A stretch of 64,000 bases of DNA from Sindora glabra. Lineage: Eukaryota > Streptophyta > Magnoliopsida > Fabales > Fabaceae. The notes beneath the pieces were generated by a model. That model worked only from the letters and a program-made list of their open reading frames with translations. It had not been told where the DNA came from and did no database searches. Within the stretch, counting starts at the first letter, position 1; each line of letters begins with the position of its first letter. The stretch is from positions 8,060,001 to 8,124,000 of the forward strand of contig CM035233.1 of assembly GCA_020226215.1 (NCBI GenBank), read 5' to 3'. Both the position numbers and the translations under genes were made by a program. Positions 49,504 to 60,403 of the stretch are shown here, in pieces.

Positions 49504-50492
49504 ATTTTTTCTATATTTGTTTAAAAAGTTACACTTCTATCCCTCAGCGGCACAAAAATTTCACTTATTTTTTAGAATTGAAAATTGCAAGGATACTCAT
49601 AAAAGTGGTCAGCACCATCCATTAACTAATTACAATAGACTTTAGCTGCCATTTATTGATTATCATTTTCGCCACATCATTATCGATTAGCCAATTACCG
49701 TCAAACTTCCCATTTACAATTTCCTCGCTTTGCTTAGTTTGGTCAGAATCTGAAGCCTTCTTATTTTCAAGCTAGTGTGTTAGAATTTTAATTTCCATAT
49801 AAAATTAAGTTCTAACTTTTCTTGTACTAAAGAAAAGGGCTTTCCTTGGATGTATCTTTAAAGAAATTGGGTGCCCTCTTACCCCAAAAACAAAAGATAA
49901 TAAAATACACAAACAAGATTATAATATTTGATCAAGGAATAAAACTAAAAATCATGAATAAATCTTTTCAGCGCATATATATGCCGTAGATTCGGAGAAA
50001 AAGTAATAATTAATGCATATATAACTTGAAAAATAGGTCGAGGATTATTTGCTAGGTTTAAAATCTCGCGTCTATATTTCATGATTTTGAATCCCTACTA
50101 TTAAAAGAAAAAATTTATAATAGTATAAGCAGTATGATACACTTCTTGGTGTAATGTTTCTAAAATGATTTTAACTTGTGTTTTAGAATCATAATATTGC
50201 ATTAATATATAATTAAATTTTAAAATCATAAGTTCTTCTTTAATTTATATTTAAAATATCTCTGGACCTTTTTCACTGAATATAGGAATAATTCATATTT
50301 GGGGTGAAAACAATAAATAATAAATTTCTTTTGAGAAATGCAATTTTAAAAATTAAATTTAAATTTTTTTTACTTAACTTTGAAACATTTTGGAATTTAA
50401 TCTATTTTCATTAATCAATCAATTATTTGCAATTTTCTATAATTTTATGTCATAATAATTATATTTTCAACATCTATCGACAATTTTTATTA
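49504..50492. other. AT-rich spacer
   Basis: No gene or repeat terminus recognised in this stretch. Confidence 0.4.
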
Positions 50493-50732
50493 CTAGTCAC
50501 AACATTCACCACGATCATAAGTTAGAATTATTCTTTTAAGGCAACCGTTTCTGGAAATACCATTTAGAATTATTCTTCTAAGGCAAGCGTTTCTGGAAAT
50601 ACCATTGTGGGGACCAATAAATAACTGGGTTAGGTGCTCGAGAGCTCGGGTTGCAGCCGCGATCTGAATCTGACTAATTTTTGGTCCAAATTTAAGCACG
50701 AATGTAGTATTCGCTTTGGTCACAGCTGAAAA
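50493..50732 (-). CDS. Orphan exon-like block with in-frame duplication
   Basis: On the minus strand a (T)n-CAG acceptor-like site (about 50743-50729) opens into a stop-free block reading MTKANTTFVLKFGPKISQIQ, then IAAATRALEHLTQLFIGPHN, of normal protein-like composition and GC-richer than the flanks. Its C-terminal part contains a 14-residue unit (NGISRNxCLxRIIL) twice in frame, from a 42-bp tandem duplication. It ends at a TAG about 50493. I do not recognise the family and see no neighbouring exon, so it may be a gene fragment carried by a transposon. Confidence 0.3.
   Translation of the reverse strand, partial: FSAVTKANTTFVLKFGPKISQIQIAAATRALEHLTQLFIGPHNGISRNACLRRIILNGISRNGCLKRIILTYDRGECCD
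50522..50605. repeat. 42-bp tandem duplication
   Basis: Copies 50522-50563 and 50564-50605 differ at two positions. The period is a multiple of three and preserves the minus-strand reading frame. Confidence 0.95.
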
Positions 50733-50802
50733 AAAAAAATTTAAGTTGACTTTCTAAATAAGGTTTCACACATTGCCTGAAATTTAAAGATTTGGCATCG
50801 AC

Positions 50803-51002
50803 CAAAAATCATTTTTTAATCCTTATAAAATTGGATTTCTATTAATTTTATTTCAAAATTTAATGACATAAAATTATTAAATTATTGAATGAAGAAATTA
50901 AAATTTGAAGAAGAAATATTACAATAATTAAATTAATATAAAATTTTAATAAAAATAAAATTAATAAAAAATTAATTTTATAAAAATAAAAATAAACTTT
51001 TA
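50803..51002. mobile_element. Foldback MITE, same family as 30155-30483
   Basis: The left arm (TAATCCTTATAAAATTGG, then TTTCTATTAATTTTATTT) and the right arm (AAATAAAATTAATAAAAAAT-type, then TTTTATAAAAAT) are complementary. The arm order matches the 30155 element (GATCCTCATAAAAT...TATTAATTT). Confidence 0.6.
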
Positions 51003-51923
51003 GCATTCTACATTTCAATATTCAAACTTCAAAGTGAGGGGAAGGCTAGATGTCTTTTGGAAAACCTTTTCTAGAACCCTAGACATGTTGTGGCATTGTC
51101 ACGTACATGTACCGCACAAAACAAATAATTATTTAATATTTCAATAATTTTGAAGAAAATTATAAACATAATCCCAAATAAGGATTGAAGAGGGATAAAA
51201 ATTAAATTTTTTCCACATTACATTTGTGTCATTGTTGCATGCTTCGTATCAATATTGAGTATGAAAAGTCACTTCGAACGGAAAAATATATTGATAAGGG
51301 GAATGTTATGAATAATTTCATATTTAAAGAAGTTGATTATTTTTATTATTAAATTATATTTAATATAATAAAATTTATATTTTTAATTTTAATTTACTTA
51401 TTTTAAATTTTAAAAAAATGATAATTTAATAATAAAATATTTAATCTCTTAAAAAGTAAATCTCCCAATAACATTATCATTTCAATATGCTTGCAAATTG
51501 TCTACTTATTTTTATGTTAAGCAATACTAATTAATAATTATTTGTTCAACTTCTATTTCTAGTTTCTTGATCAACCAAGAACCCCATGCTTGCAAAATAT
51601 AAGATGATAGAAATTATAATATGAATGTAATGCTAATATATTTGTAAGATGAAAATAATGAATAATAATTTAATATTGACAATAATAAATAAAGATATAA
51701 AAGTTTAGATACTTAAAGATTGCGATTATTAATAAATTAATAATTGCAAATATATATTAATATTCTATCCAAAAATATTATAATATTAATTATAAATTAA
51801 TCAAACATACTAATAACAAATATTAACTATTTCTATTTATTTTTTTCAAGGTACTAATTTACTTTCATAATTTTAAATTTATCTATCGTAATATTTTACT
51901 ATTTTATTATGCATACATCCAAT

Positions 51924-51993
<70 letters not shown>

Positions 51994-53860
51994 ATGTGTA
52001 CAGACATATTTGTGCTTGTGAAGCAAGCAATTTTATTTTAAAAAAATTATACTTTATTTATTTATAATTTTATATATTTTTTTACCTAATTTACATGCCA
52101 TTTCATATGTTATAATTTATTCATTTATACTTTCAAATTATTAACACTTTACTCATTAAGATTATTTTCTATTTAAAATTTAATAAAAAACTTACATACA
52201 TAATTTATGATCTTTACATTATTTAAATTCTAATTTAATTTAACATGAATTTACCTCTTAATGCACTAAAAAAAAAAAAAAAACCATAACAATGTGGCCT
52301 AGCGGGCATTTCAGGCTGATGGTACGAAGAGAAGAGGTACTGTGATGTTAGAGCCAAATCGGCAAATCCAATATAGAACGCCGTATAGCTTTCCAGACTC
52401 CAATTCAAAGATTCGTTAACTTTTATTTTTTCCCTGCAATTCAAAATTCATTTAATATTTAAATGACTCAAATTACATCTTTAACAATTTACAACTTTTA
52501 GGTGGCCCCGTCCCGAGTTCCAAAACCGGAGCCACCATAAAACTGTGAATACTGAATATTATACTTGATTAAAATAACCAGCACTCAATGTTTTTGTGGG
52601 CCTCTGTGCCTCACGTACCTGCGAATCTGAGATTTTTCTTTTCAGTATTATAACTTGGACGTCATAAATCAATTAGCGGGAGAATTTTGTTTTGTTTAGA
52701 TGCCCTTGATGAGTAGGAAAATTGCAAGTTGATCCCACTGGATGAGTAGCTTTCTCCTGTTTAGTTAGTAAAACATTCCTGACATGAAAATCTCCACCAA
52801 TTTTATCCATTTGTTTGTTATTTTCTATATTTTAAAATTATAAGTTTTTATTTGGGCAATTATTTTTGTAACTAATTTCAAAAATCATAATTTCAAATGT
52901 TTAATTTTAAAATAAAAATAAAAAATTATATTTTTAAACTTTTTTATTTTTTATGAAAATTTTGTGTTTAAATAAAAATTTTATTTTAATAATATTTTTT
53001 CAATTAAATAAAATATTTTTATTTATTTCACCAACCATATTTTATTTTTATTTTTAAATTCAAATATAATTTAATAAAATTTTGAAAATTAATTTTTTAA
53101 TAAAATAAAAATATATTCAAACAAATCTTTGTCTCATGAGTTGCCAATAGATTTATTCTTTGTCTTATGTAAAGTCAAAATTGGTATATAATTGCTCTTA
53201 CTTTAGACATGAAAAAATATTAAACAACGTTATGAATCTTTATTTTAAATAATATTTGATATTTTTTAAAAGTTATATATTTTTTTATATTTAAAATTTC
53301 ATCCTTAACTTATATACAATAATTTAATCACTTCTACCTGAATTTATGGAATGCTAATTTGACAACACTGCAAGGAAACTTAATACGTCACATGATGCAT
53401 GCTAATAGTCATATTAAAGAAGTTTATGCATCTTGAATGAATAATAAAATTGTATGTTTTATAACGCAGCTGTATTGTCCCACTAATTTTATCATGTGAT
53501 TGCAAGGCTTGCAACTTCGTGTTACAATTAGGATGATTTTTTTCCCCTTCTTTTTATCAATTTAGGATTGGGAGCCATATTAAGTGAGACGGTACTTTTT
53601 ATAGTAAGAGAAAAAATTGTAACTATTAAATTTTGTATTCAATAATTAAAATTAAAATATGAATAAAAGTCACATAATTATTTAAAAAAATCGCATAATA
53701 TGATATATATAATTTTATATTTTAATCCAATCTTTCATTGAAAATTAAATAATTATAATTCATTCCTCTTATTCTTATATAAAAATAATACTCTCATTTC
53801 ATGTATCCTATTGGATTTAATTTATTTCAATTTATATACTACATAACTAAAAAGAAATAT
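51003..53860. other. AT-rich intergenic region
   Basis: It holds the dispersed repeat 51304-51480 (related to 25213-25400), the TA tract 51926-51991 and a small hairpin at 52501-52536 (GGTGGC...GCCACC). The balanced patches 52290-52430 and 52500-52760 contain no recognisable gene. Confidence 0.4.
51926..51991. repeat. (TA)n microsatellite
   Basis: About 33 uninterrupted TA units. Confidence 0.95.
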
Positions 53861-54554
53861 ATTTAAAAAAAGCTAAATACTACTAATTTATATATTAAAA
53901 GAACCAACTTTGTAATGAAGTCCTTTTTTTATATCAAATTTGAGCATATTGCAAAAATTGATCTAAAGTACAATTGTGCAAGTCAAGAAGAATTTATATT
54001 ATCTCAAAAATAGAAATAATACAACCTTAATTTTATGGGATAGACTTCTATACCCTAGATATTATTCATAGAAAATTTACCTTAATTAAATATTGGTCCT
54101 TAATGTGTCATGTGATAATAAGAATCATTTAAACTGCAATCTTTTCACCGAGAGCATTTGGCTCAAATGACATCTGATGAAAGTTTTGTATCTTCTATTG
54201 CATCTAAGGTTCGATCCCTCATCTTCATGTGTGTATGTCCAATGATTTAACTACTCTGACTATCACAAAAAAATAAATAAATAAACTACAATCTTTTCAT
54301 TTTTTCAAAGTAGTCCTTCAAGACTTATAATTTTTTTTTAGAGTTCTAAGAGTCAAAAGCCTTTGATAAGACAAGTTATTTCTATACTTATTTAATACTT
54401 TTTTCAATTTCATCAGCCTTTCTATCTCATTTTCAATGAATGAAACAACCAATAAGAGAAATATTGAAATTGTTTAGTATAACAAATGCCCACAATTTAG
54501 TTCACAAAATTATTAGCATAAATTATTATATTAAGATTTCAATACTGAGATAAA
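53861..54554. repeat. Tandem duplication, copy 1 (carries a SINE)
   Basis: Collinear with 54555-55075 (shared TATATATTAAAAGAACCAA, GGATAGACTT and AATATTGG words), except for a 152-bp SINE-plus-duplication insertion at 54148-54299. Non-coding; the nature of the unit is unknown. Confidence 0.85.
54148..54282 (+). mobile_element. tRNA-derived SINE with 17-bp target duplication
   Basis: A 135-bp insertion with RNA polymerase III internal promoter boxes: an A-box-like TGGCTCAAATG (54159-54169) and B box GGTTCGATCCC (54208-54218). It ends in an A-rich tail (AAAAAAATAAATAAAT). It is flanked by AAACTGCAATCTTTTCA (54131-54147) and AAACTACAATCTTTTCA (54283-54299), a 17-bp target duplication with one mismatch, as L1-type retroposition makes. 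The paralogous copy at about 54808 has the site only once, showing the empty state. Such elements depend on LINE enzymes. Confidence 0.85.
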
Positions 54555-55075
54555 TTTTAAAAAATATTAAATACTATTAAATTATATATTAAAAGAACCA
54601 AATTTGTAACGAATTCCATTTTTAAATCAAATTTAATTTAAAGTACATTTGTATAAGTTAAGAACAATTTATATTATTTCAAAAATAAAATTAATACAAT
54701 CCTAGTTTTATAGGATAGACTTTTATACCTCAGATACTATTTAGAGCAAATTTACCCTAGTTAAATATTGGTTCTTAATGTGCCATGTGATGGAAAGAAT
54801 CGTTTGAACTGTAATCTTTTCATTTTTTCAAGGTAGTCCTTAAAGACTTGCAATTTTTTTTCTTAGATAGTCCTAAGAATCGAATGCCTCTAACAAGATA
54901 TGTTTATTTCTATACTTATTTAATACTTTTTCAATTTCCTTGGGCTTTCTATCTAGTTTTTAATAAACAAAACAACCGATAAGAGAAATACTAGATTTGC
55001 TTAGGATTGTTGACACCTATAATTTAATTTACAAAATTATTGGCATAAATTGTTATATTGAAATTTCAATAAAAT
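54555..55075. repeat. Tandem duplication, copy 2 (empty site)
   Basis: The second copy of the unit. At about 54807-54823 it reads GAACTGTAATCTTTTCATTT, uninterrupted where copy 1 has the SINE. Confidence 0.85.
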
Positions 55076-55234
55076 TTAGCTCATGATATATATTCTAGGC
55101 TTAGATTATGATGCACCACCTTACAATGCATCAGTAGTCTCAAATTGTTAGATTTCATTCAATCTATATAATACTATACAGATAAGTAAATATGGGTTAT
55201 AAATCTAGTAATGTACTATAAAAATGATAGACCA

Positions 55235-55620
55235 TATTAAGAAATCAATAATTATCTTCTCACCTAGAATGTCTAGAACTCTTTTTAATAAATTATCACT
55301 CAAAAAAGAAAGGAATAGTCACAATCTAAAAAGTTAGTATACTTATTTGCCTCCATATGTAGAAAAATTTATAATCATTTTTTTGCTATCATATATTGCT
55401 ATAAATAGGAGATAAGAGTTAGCCACTAATGTGTGTAAAAAGAGAAAACTCTACAATGGTTGTAAGGTGAAGCCCCACATGTAAGGGAGAGAAATATAGG
55501 AAGTTATGCTAGGTAATAATATAAAAATATCTTCTCACTTATATACGTCATTTTGAGAATTTCAATAATTATATTTTTCTTTCATAATTTCTTTCTTGCC
55601 CACTATATAAAAGTTCAACA
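55235..55620 (+). repeat. 5' LTR of copia element 2
   Basis: 386 bp, aligning along its length with 60005-60403. It contains a TATAAATA box at 55400-55407 and ends GTTCAACA before the PBS. Confidence 0.9.
55400..55407 (+). promoter_or_regulatory. LTR TATA box
   Basis: TATAAATA in the 5' LTR. The same motif is kept in the 3' LTR at about 60180, so it was probably the element's promoter. Confidence 0.6.
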
Positions 55621-55622
55621 CT

Positions 55623-55634
55623 TGGTATCAGAGC
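55623..55634 (+). other. Primer-binding site of copia element 2
   Basis: TGGTATCAGAGC, an exact initiator-Met-tRNA-type PBS two bases after the LTR. Confidence 0.92.
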
Positions 55635-55750
55635 TTTATTATTAGAGACAATGATATAAGGTGATTTTGTTGGTATATAATCTAGGACTATGATAATTAG
55701 TGGTCTGGAACCAAGCTTAATTGATTAAGTGCTAAGCACTAACCAATTAC

Positions 55751-56720
55751 CATGGTGGATTGTGCATTTTCAACAACCTTAATGGAGAAGCTTACCAAGG
55801 GTAACCATAATACATAGAGCATGCATATATAATATTATCTACTTTGGCAAGATTTGTAGGACGTTGTTAATGGTGTAGGGATTACTCCACCAACTGACGA
55901 AAAGGAGAAAAAAAAGTGAAAGATTAGAGTTGGGAACATTATGTACATGTTATTTGTCTCTATGAAGAACAAGTTTTTATTCAAGTCAAGGACTTAAGAA
56001 CACCAAAGAAGGCTTGAGATACCCTAGTGATACTATTCACAAGAAAGAATGAAGCAAAATTGCAGTTGTTAGAGAATGAACTCATGTATGTCAAACGAGG
56101 GGACATGACGATAAGTCAATACTTCACTAAAGTAAAATTCATTTGTAATAAAATTGTAAAACTAGATTTAGAAAGTACAATTGGTGAGTTGAGGAAGTGA
56201 AGAATTATTATTCATGGATTAAATCCTAAATACCATGCGATAATTACAGTTGCTCGAGGTTGGGCCAAGGAACTAATTTTGACAGGGCTAGAAAATATTT
56301 TAGCTAACCAAGAAGCTTTAGACAAACAAATGTCTAAAGTTTTCATAAATAAAAAAAATAAAGCTCTCTTTGCCAGAAAGAAAGTTCCTAAAGAAGATAA
56401 GACAATTATAAAGTCTAGCAACAAAGGTGAAAACTCAAATAAAAGACAACAAGATTAACAGAGAGGCTAACATGGAAAAGGTCCATAGCGAGGGGAAGCT
56501 AGACAACCTCAATATAAAAATGAGAGAAGAAAAGAGATATTGCCACTAAGATAATCAGTACTACAAATCTAAAAGAAAAGGTCACTTTGCTTGAGATTGT
56601 AAGGTTGAAAAGGTAGAAGGTAATGTTACCACATATAAGAAAAATGAAAATGAAGAAGAATAGGATTTTCAAGCCTCATTTGTTATGGAAAAGTTTAGTT
56701 TTAACAAAGAACTAGATGAT
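55751..56720 (+). pseudogene. Copia gag, broken
   Basis: A possible start MVDCAFSTTLMEKLTKGNHN is followed by a stop. Downstream, a gag_2-type region is recognisable: NCSC..MNSCM, then ITISQYF-like and EIIIHGLNPKYH-like blocks at 56100-56260, and a Gln/Lys-rich tail. A degraded CCHC knuckle (RYCH...KGHFA-DC) lies at about 56535-56605 with a stop inside. Several frames are needed. Confidence 0.8.
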
Positions 56721-56820
56721 AGTAAATAACTTTAGTGGCATAAAGGTGATGGAATTATCATACCATGCATGGATGGAGCAATAAAGGAAATGGTATTAAT
56801 CATAAAGAGTGATAAATCAA

Positions 56821-57460
56821 TAAATTATGATGATGACTAGATTGTTGATTCTAGTTGTTCCAACCATGTGATTAGGGATAAGAAGAAACTCTTAAATATA
56901 TTAGAATATAAGGGAGAACAATTTATGGTTACAACAAATAACTCTAGGTTACTAATTGCCTATATTGGCAAGATGATAATTGCTCCACACATTAGTTTAA
57001 ATTAGACGTAAGTGAACTATGTCTATCACATAGTTAGGATGAAAAAGAATTTATTATCAATTTCATAGCTAAAATCTTTAGGCAATTACATGTTGTTTTG
57101 GACTAAAGATGTAAAAGTGTATCAAAGTTTGAAGCCTACATATCCACTATTTTGGAAAGAAAATGAGATAAGTTTGTTTATGTAATGTTAGGATAAGTGG
57201 CAAATATGGACAAGATAAGAACGAATGAGACAGTAGATTTATGGCACGCAAAGGTCGAACATGTAAGCTATAATCAATTAAAGGTAATGATAAAGAAATT
57301 TATGTTAAAAAGCTTACCAAATTTAAAGATACAAGATAACATTATCTATGCTGGATATAAATATAGCAAAGCTCACAAGTTACCATATAAAGAGTTAAGA
57401 TTTAAAGTAAAGAAGCCATTGAAATTGGTGCATTTAAATATCTTTAGATTGATGAAGTAG
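56821..57460 (+). pseudogene. Copia protease and GAG-pre-integrase, broken
   Basis: The protease region reads DD*IVDSSCSNHVIRDKKKL. The conserved Trp is TAG (56838-56840), and the active-site D-S-G has Ser in place of Gly. It continues through VYHIVRMKKNLLSIS. After stops, the open stretch 57197-57460 holds the pre-integrase HxxC-type zinc region (DLWHAKVEHVSYNQLKVMIK...IIYAGYKYSKAHKLPY), with a Cys of the motif read as Tyr. Confidence 0.85.
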
Positions 57461-58140
57461 CCTTTAATCAGTAGAAACTAGTACATGATAAGGTTTATAG
57501 ATGACTTATCAAGGTATGTGTGGGTAGACTTCATAAAGGAAAAATTAGAAGCTTTAACGAAGTTCAAGGAGTTTAAAGAAAAGATTAAGAAAGAAGTTAG
57601 ATGCCAAATTTGGTATTGCATACCAACAATGGGGGAGAATACACTTTAATAAAGTTCAATTAATACCTATATAAGTATGACATAAGGCGACAGATAACCT
57701 ACCCAAATATTCCATAGCAAAATAAGGTTGTAGAGAGGAAGAATCGGCATTTTGCAGAGACGTATAGAAGCATGTTGCATATTAAAAATGTTCAATCAAG
57801 ATTTAAGGCAAAATGCATGAAAATAACTATTTATGTCACTAACAAGCTACTTTAAGTCAGGCTTGGGTTAGCTTCACCATATGAGAAACTATAAGGTGTA
57901 AAGCCATCAATAAGTTACCTCTAAGTATTTGGATGTATTTGCTACGTGTTTGTGCCAAATCAATAGCATAGAAAATTTGATAAGAAAATGATTCGTTGCA
58001 TATTCATTAGTTACGATAGTCAGCAAAAAGGGTAGAGATGCTATGATCCAAAAATTGGATGTTATTATGTATCTAGGTATGTGGTGTTCGATGAAGCATC
58101 ATTATGGTGGTCCTCATAAGTAATTTTACTACTAGATTCA
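57425..58140 (+). pseudogene. Copia integrase, broken
   Basis: The start block LVHLNIFRLMK has Asn (AAT, 57437-57439) at the first catalytic Asp. It continues MIRFIDDLSRYVWVDFIKEK, and the DNGGEY and ERKNRH-like blocks near 57630-57740 are recognisable but broken. It cannot be active. Confidence 0.82.
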
Positions 58141-58469
58141 AAGGAAATTGAGGAGTAAGTACAAAAATAGATGAAAGTGCAACTAAAAGTTAAGAAAGTG
58201 CAACTAGCACAAGAAAAAGTAGTTAATGTTAAACCATTACCTGATCAAGCTAAAGCAAGGTCACAGATAAAAGGAAAAGCCCTTAGCAAACAAAAATCCA
58301 TATTAGATCTCTAGAAGAAGAGAGACCAAGTCAGTTATAGGAATTGAAGAAGGAAGTTCCTCAGCCACAACTAAGAAAATCTAAAAAGATTTGGAAACCA
58401 AATTCAAAATATACCAATGCAGCATTGGTAGAATATAATGGCATAAAAGAGCAAAGTTCTTATGAAAAA

Positions 58470-59260
58470 GTAGCTTAGTCTAAGGAATGGAGAAATATGA
58501 TGGAAGAAGATATTAAGGTGCTGAAACAAAATTAAACCTAGGAATTAGTGCCATGACTTATTGGAGTACAACCTATTTCTTGTAAATGGGCATACAATTT
58601 AAAGACTTATCCTAATGGTTTGATAGAAAGGTACAAGGCTCGTTTAGTGGCTCAAGGATTCTCATAAAATTATGGGCTAAACTATGACAAAACATTTAAT
58701 CCAGTGGCTAAAATAACTACAATGTGTGTACTAATAGCACTAGCAACTACCAAATCTTAGAGACTTTGGTAAATGGATGTCATCAATGTATTTCTACATG
58801 ATGAATTAAATTAAGATATATACATAAAGCGATCAAGAGGTTTTGAGAGCAAGGTTCATCCAAGTCATGTGTACAAGTTGAAGAAAGCATCATACAGTTT
58901 AAAGTAAGCACCAAAAGCATAGTACAGGAAAATTATAGAATTTTTACTACAACGCGAATATTTAATGGCACAACAGACTCAAGCTTATTTGTGAAAGAAC
59001 GAAATGGTATGCTAAATAAAATGCTAGTATATGTAGATAATCTTATTATCACTAAAGATGATAAAGAGGAGGTTTGTAAAATAGAAGGTAATTTAGTTAT
59101 ATGCTTCCAAATGAAAGAGCTTGGAGAGATGAAACACTTTCTTGGGCTTAAGATCGATAAAACCAAGAATGTGTTATTTCTATGCCAGAGAAATACGCTC
59201 AAGCCTTATTAAAGAAATATAGTATGTTAGATTACAAGCCAATCTCAACACCAATTAAGG
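58470..59260 (+). pseudogene. Copia reverse transcriptase, broken
   Basis: Blocks in order: WRNMMEEDIKVLKQN (58488), GCKWAYNLK-like and YKARLVAQGFS (58630-58665), WQMDVINVFLHDEL-like (58768), and LVYVDNLIITKDDKEE (59024-59070). The catalytic YVDD is YVDN (59030-59041). KELGEMKHFLGLKID follows. Several stops occur. Confidence 0.88.
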
Positions 59261-59279
59261 TTAATGCTAGACTATGTTC

Positions 59280-59990
59280 AGCAAAAGGAAAGGGTTTAGA
59301 GGATGCTATGATGTACAGATAATTAGTTGGCAATTTAATCTATCTTACTCTGACTCGACCTAACATATCACATGTAATAGGTATGGTAAGTCGATTCATA
59401 TAGAAGCCAAAGAAATTACATCTAGAAGTAGTATGCCAAATACTAATGTATGTTAAAAGTACCATTGATTATGGAATATTATACAAGAGAGATGTGGCAT
59501 GCAAGGCTATAGGATACTATGATGCTAATTATGCTATTGACCATAACACTCAATGTTCGACAACTAGTTATATGTTTAGCTTAGGATTAGTAGTAGTGTC
59601 TTGGTGTAATAAGAGACAATCTACTATATCTTTGTTAAGTATAGAAGCGGAATATAGAGTAGTAGCTACGGCAACTCAAGAAGGTATGTGGCTAATACAA
59701 CTTTTGTAAGGTTTAAACCGACTGACTGACTATGCGATGGAATTATATTGTAATAATTAGTCAGCAATCTATTTAATAGAAAGCCCTATTTTTCATGCAA
59801 TGACAAAACACATGGAAATACGTTACCATTTTATTCAAGAGAAAGTGTTATGAGGAGACATCAAGATCAAATATACCAAGATAGAAGACCAAGTTGCAGA
59901 TATATTCATAAAAGCACTCAATATTCCAAAGTTCAAAAAATGTAAAAGATAACTTGGCATGATTACAAGGTTAGCAGTGAGAGAAAATAA
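59280..59990 (+). pseudogene. Copia RNase H, broken
   Basis: GNLIYLTLTRPNISHVIGMV (about 59328-59388) ends the RT. The open stretch 59446-59709 has GYYDANYAIDHNTQCSTTSY, then FSLGLVVVSWCNKRQSTISL and SIEAEYRVVATATQEGMWL. After a stop comes the KHMEIRYHFIQEKV block (about 59803). Single stops interrupt it. Confidence 0.88.
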
Positions 59991-60004
59991 TTATTGAAAG
60001 GGAG

Positions 60005-60403
60005 TGTTAAGAAATCAATAATTATTTTCTCACCTAAAATGTCTTAAACTTTTTTTTAATAAATTAATACTAAAAAATAGCAAAACCTTAGGGAAAGGAA
60101 TAGCCACAATCTAGAAAAGTTAGGAGATTTATTTGCTACCATATGTAGAAAAATATTAAACCATTTTTCCATCATATATTATTATAAATAAGAGATAAGA
60201 GTTCATCATTAGTGTGTGTAAAAAAAGAAAGCTCCATAATAGTTGTAAGGTGAAGCCTCATGTGTGAGAGAGAAAATTATAGAAAGTAGTGCTAGGTAGT
60301 AATATAAAAATATTTTCTCACTTGTATACATCATTTTGAGAATTTCAATAAATATATTTTTCTTCCATAATTTCTTTCTTGCCTACCACATAAAAGTTCA
60401 ACA
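60005..60403 (+). repeat. 3' LTR of copia element 2
   Basis: 399 bp starting TGTTAAGAAATCAATAATTA after the purine run GAAAGGGAG, ending GTTCAACA. Confidence 0.9.

Larger units (their letters stand above)
55235..60403 (+). mobile_element. Ty1/copia retrotransposon 2, coding-dead
   Basis: 5' LTR (55235-55620), PBS (55623-55634), gag, protease, GAG-pre-integrase, integrase, RT, RNase H, polypurine tract (about 59995-60004) and 3' LTR (60005-60403), in copia order. The 5' LTR starts TATTAAG where the 3' LTR has TGTTAAG. The flanks GACCA and TACTA agree at three of five positions, so the target duplication is decayed or not preserved. All coding domains contain stops or frame changes, and several catalytic residues are changed. 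Confidence 0.9.

Noticed and set aside
52235..52444. 69-codon minus-strand open stretch
   Set aside because: It includes a poly-Phe run from an A-tract and shows no family motif.
54148..54282. Possible tRNA gene because of the A and B boxes
   Set aside because: No cloverleaf or acceptor pairing; the A-rich tail and target duplications identify a SINE.
58933..59202. 89-codon minus-strand open stretch
   Set aside because: It is antisense to the copia RT, which reads on the plus strand.
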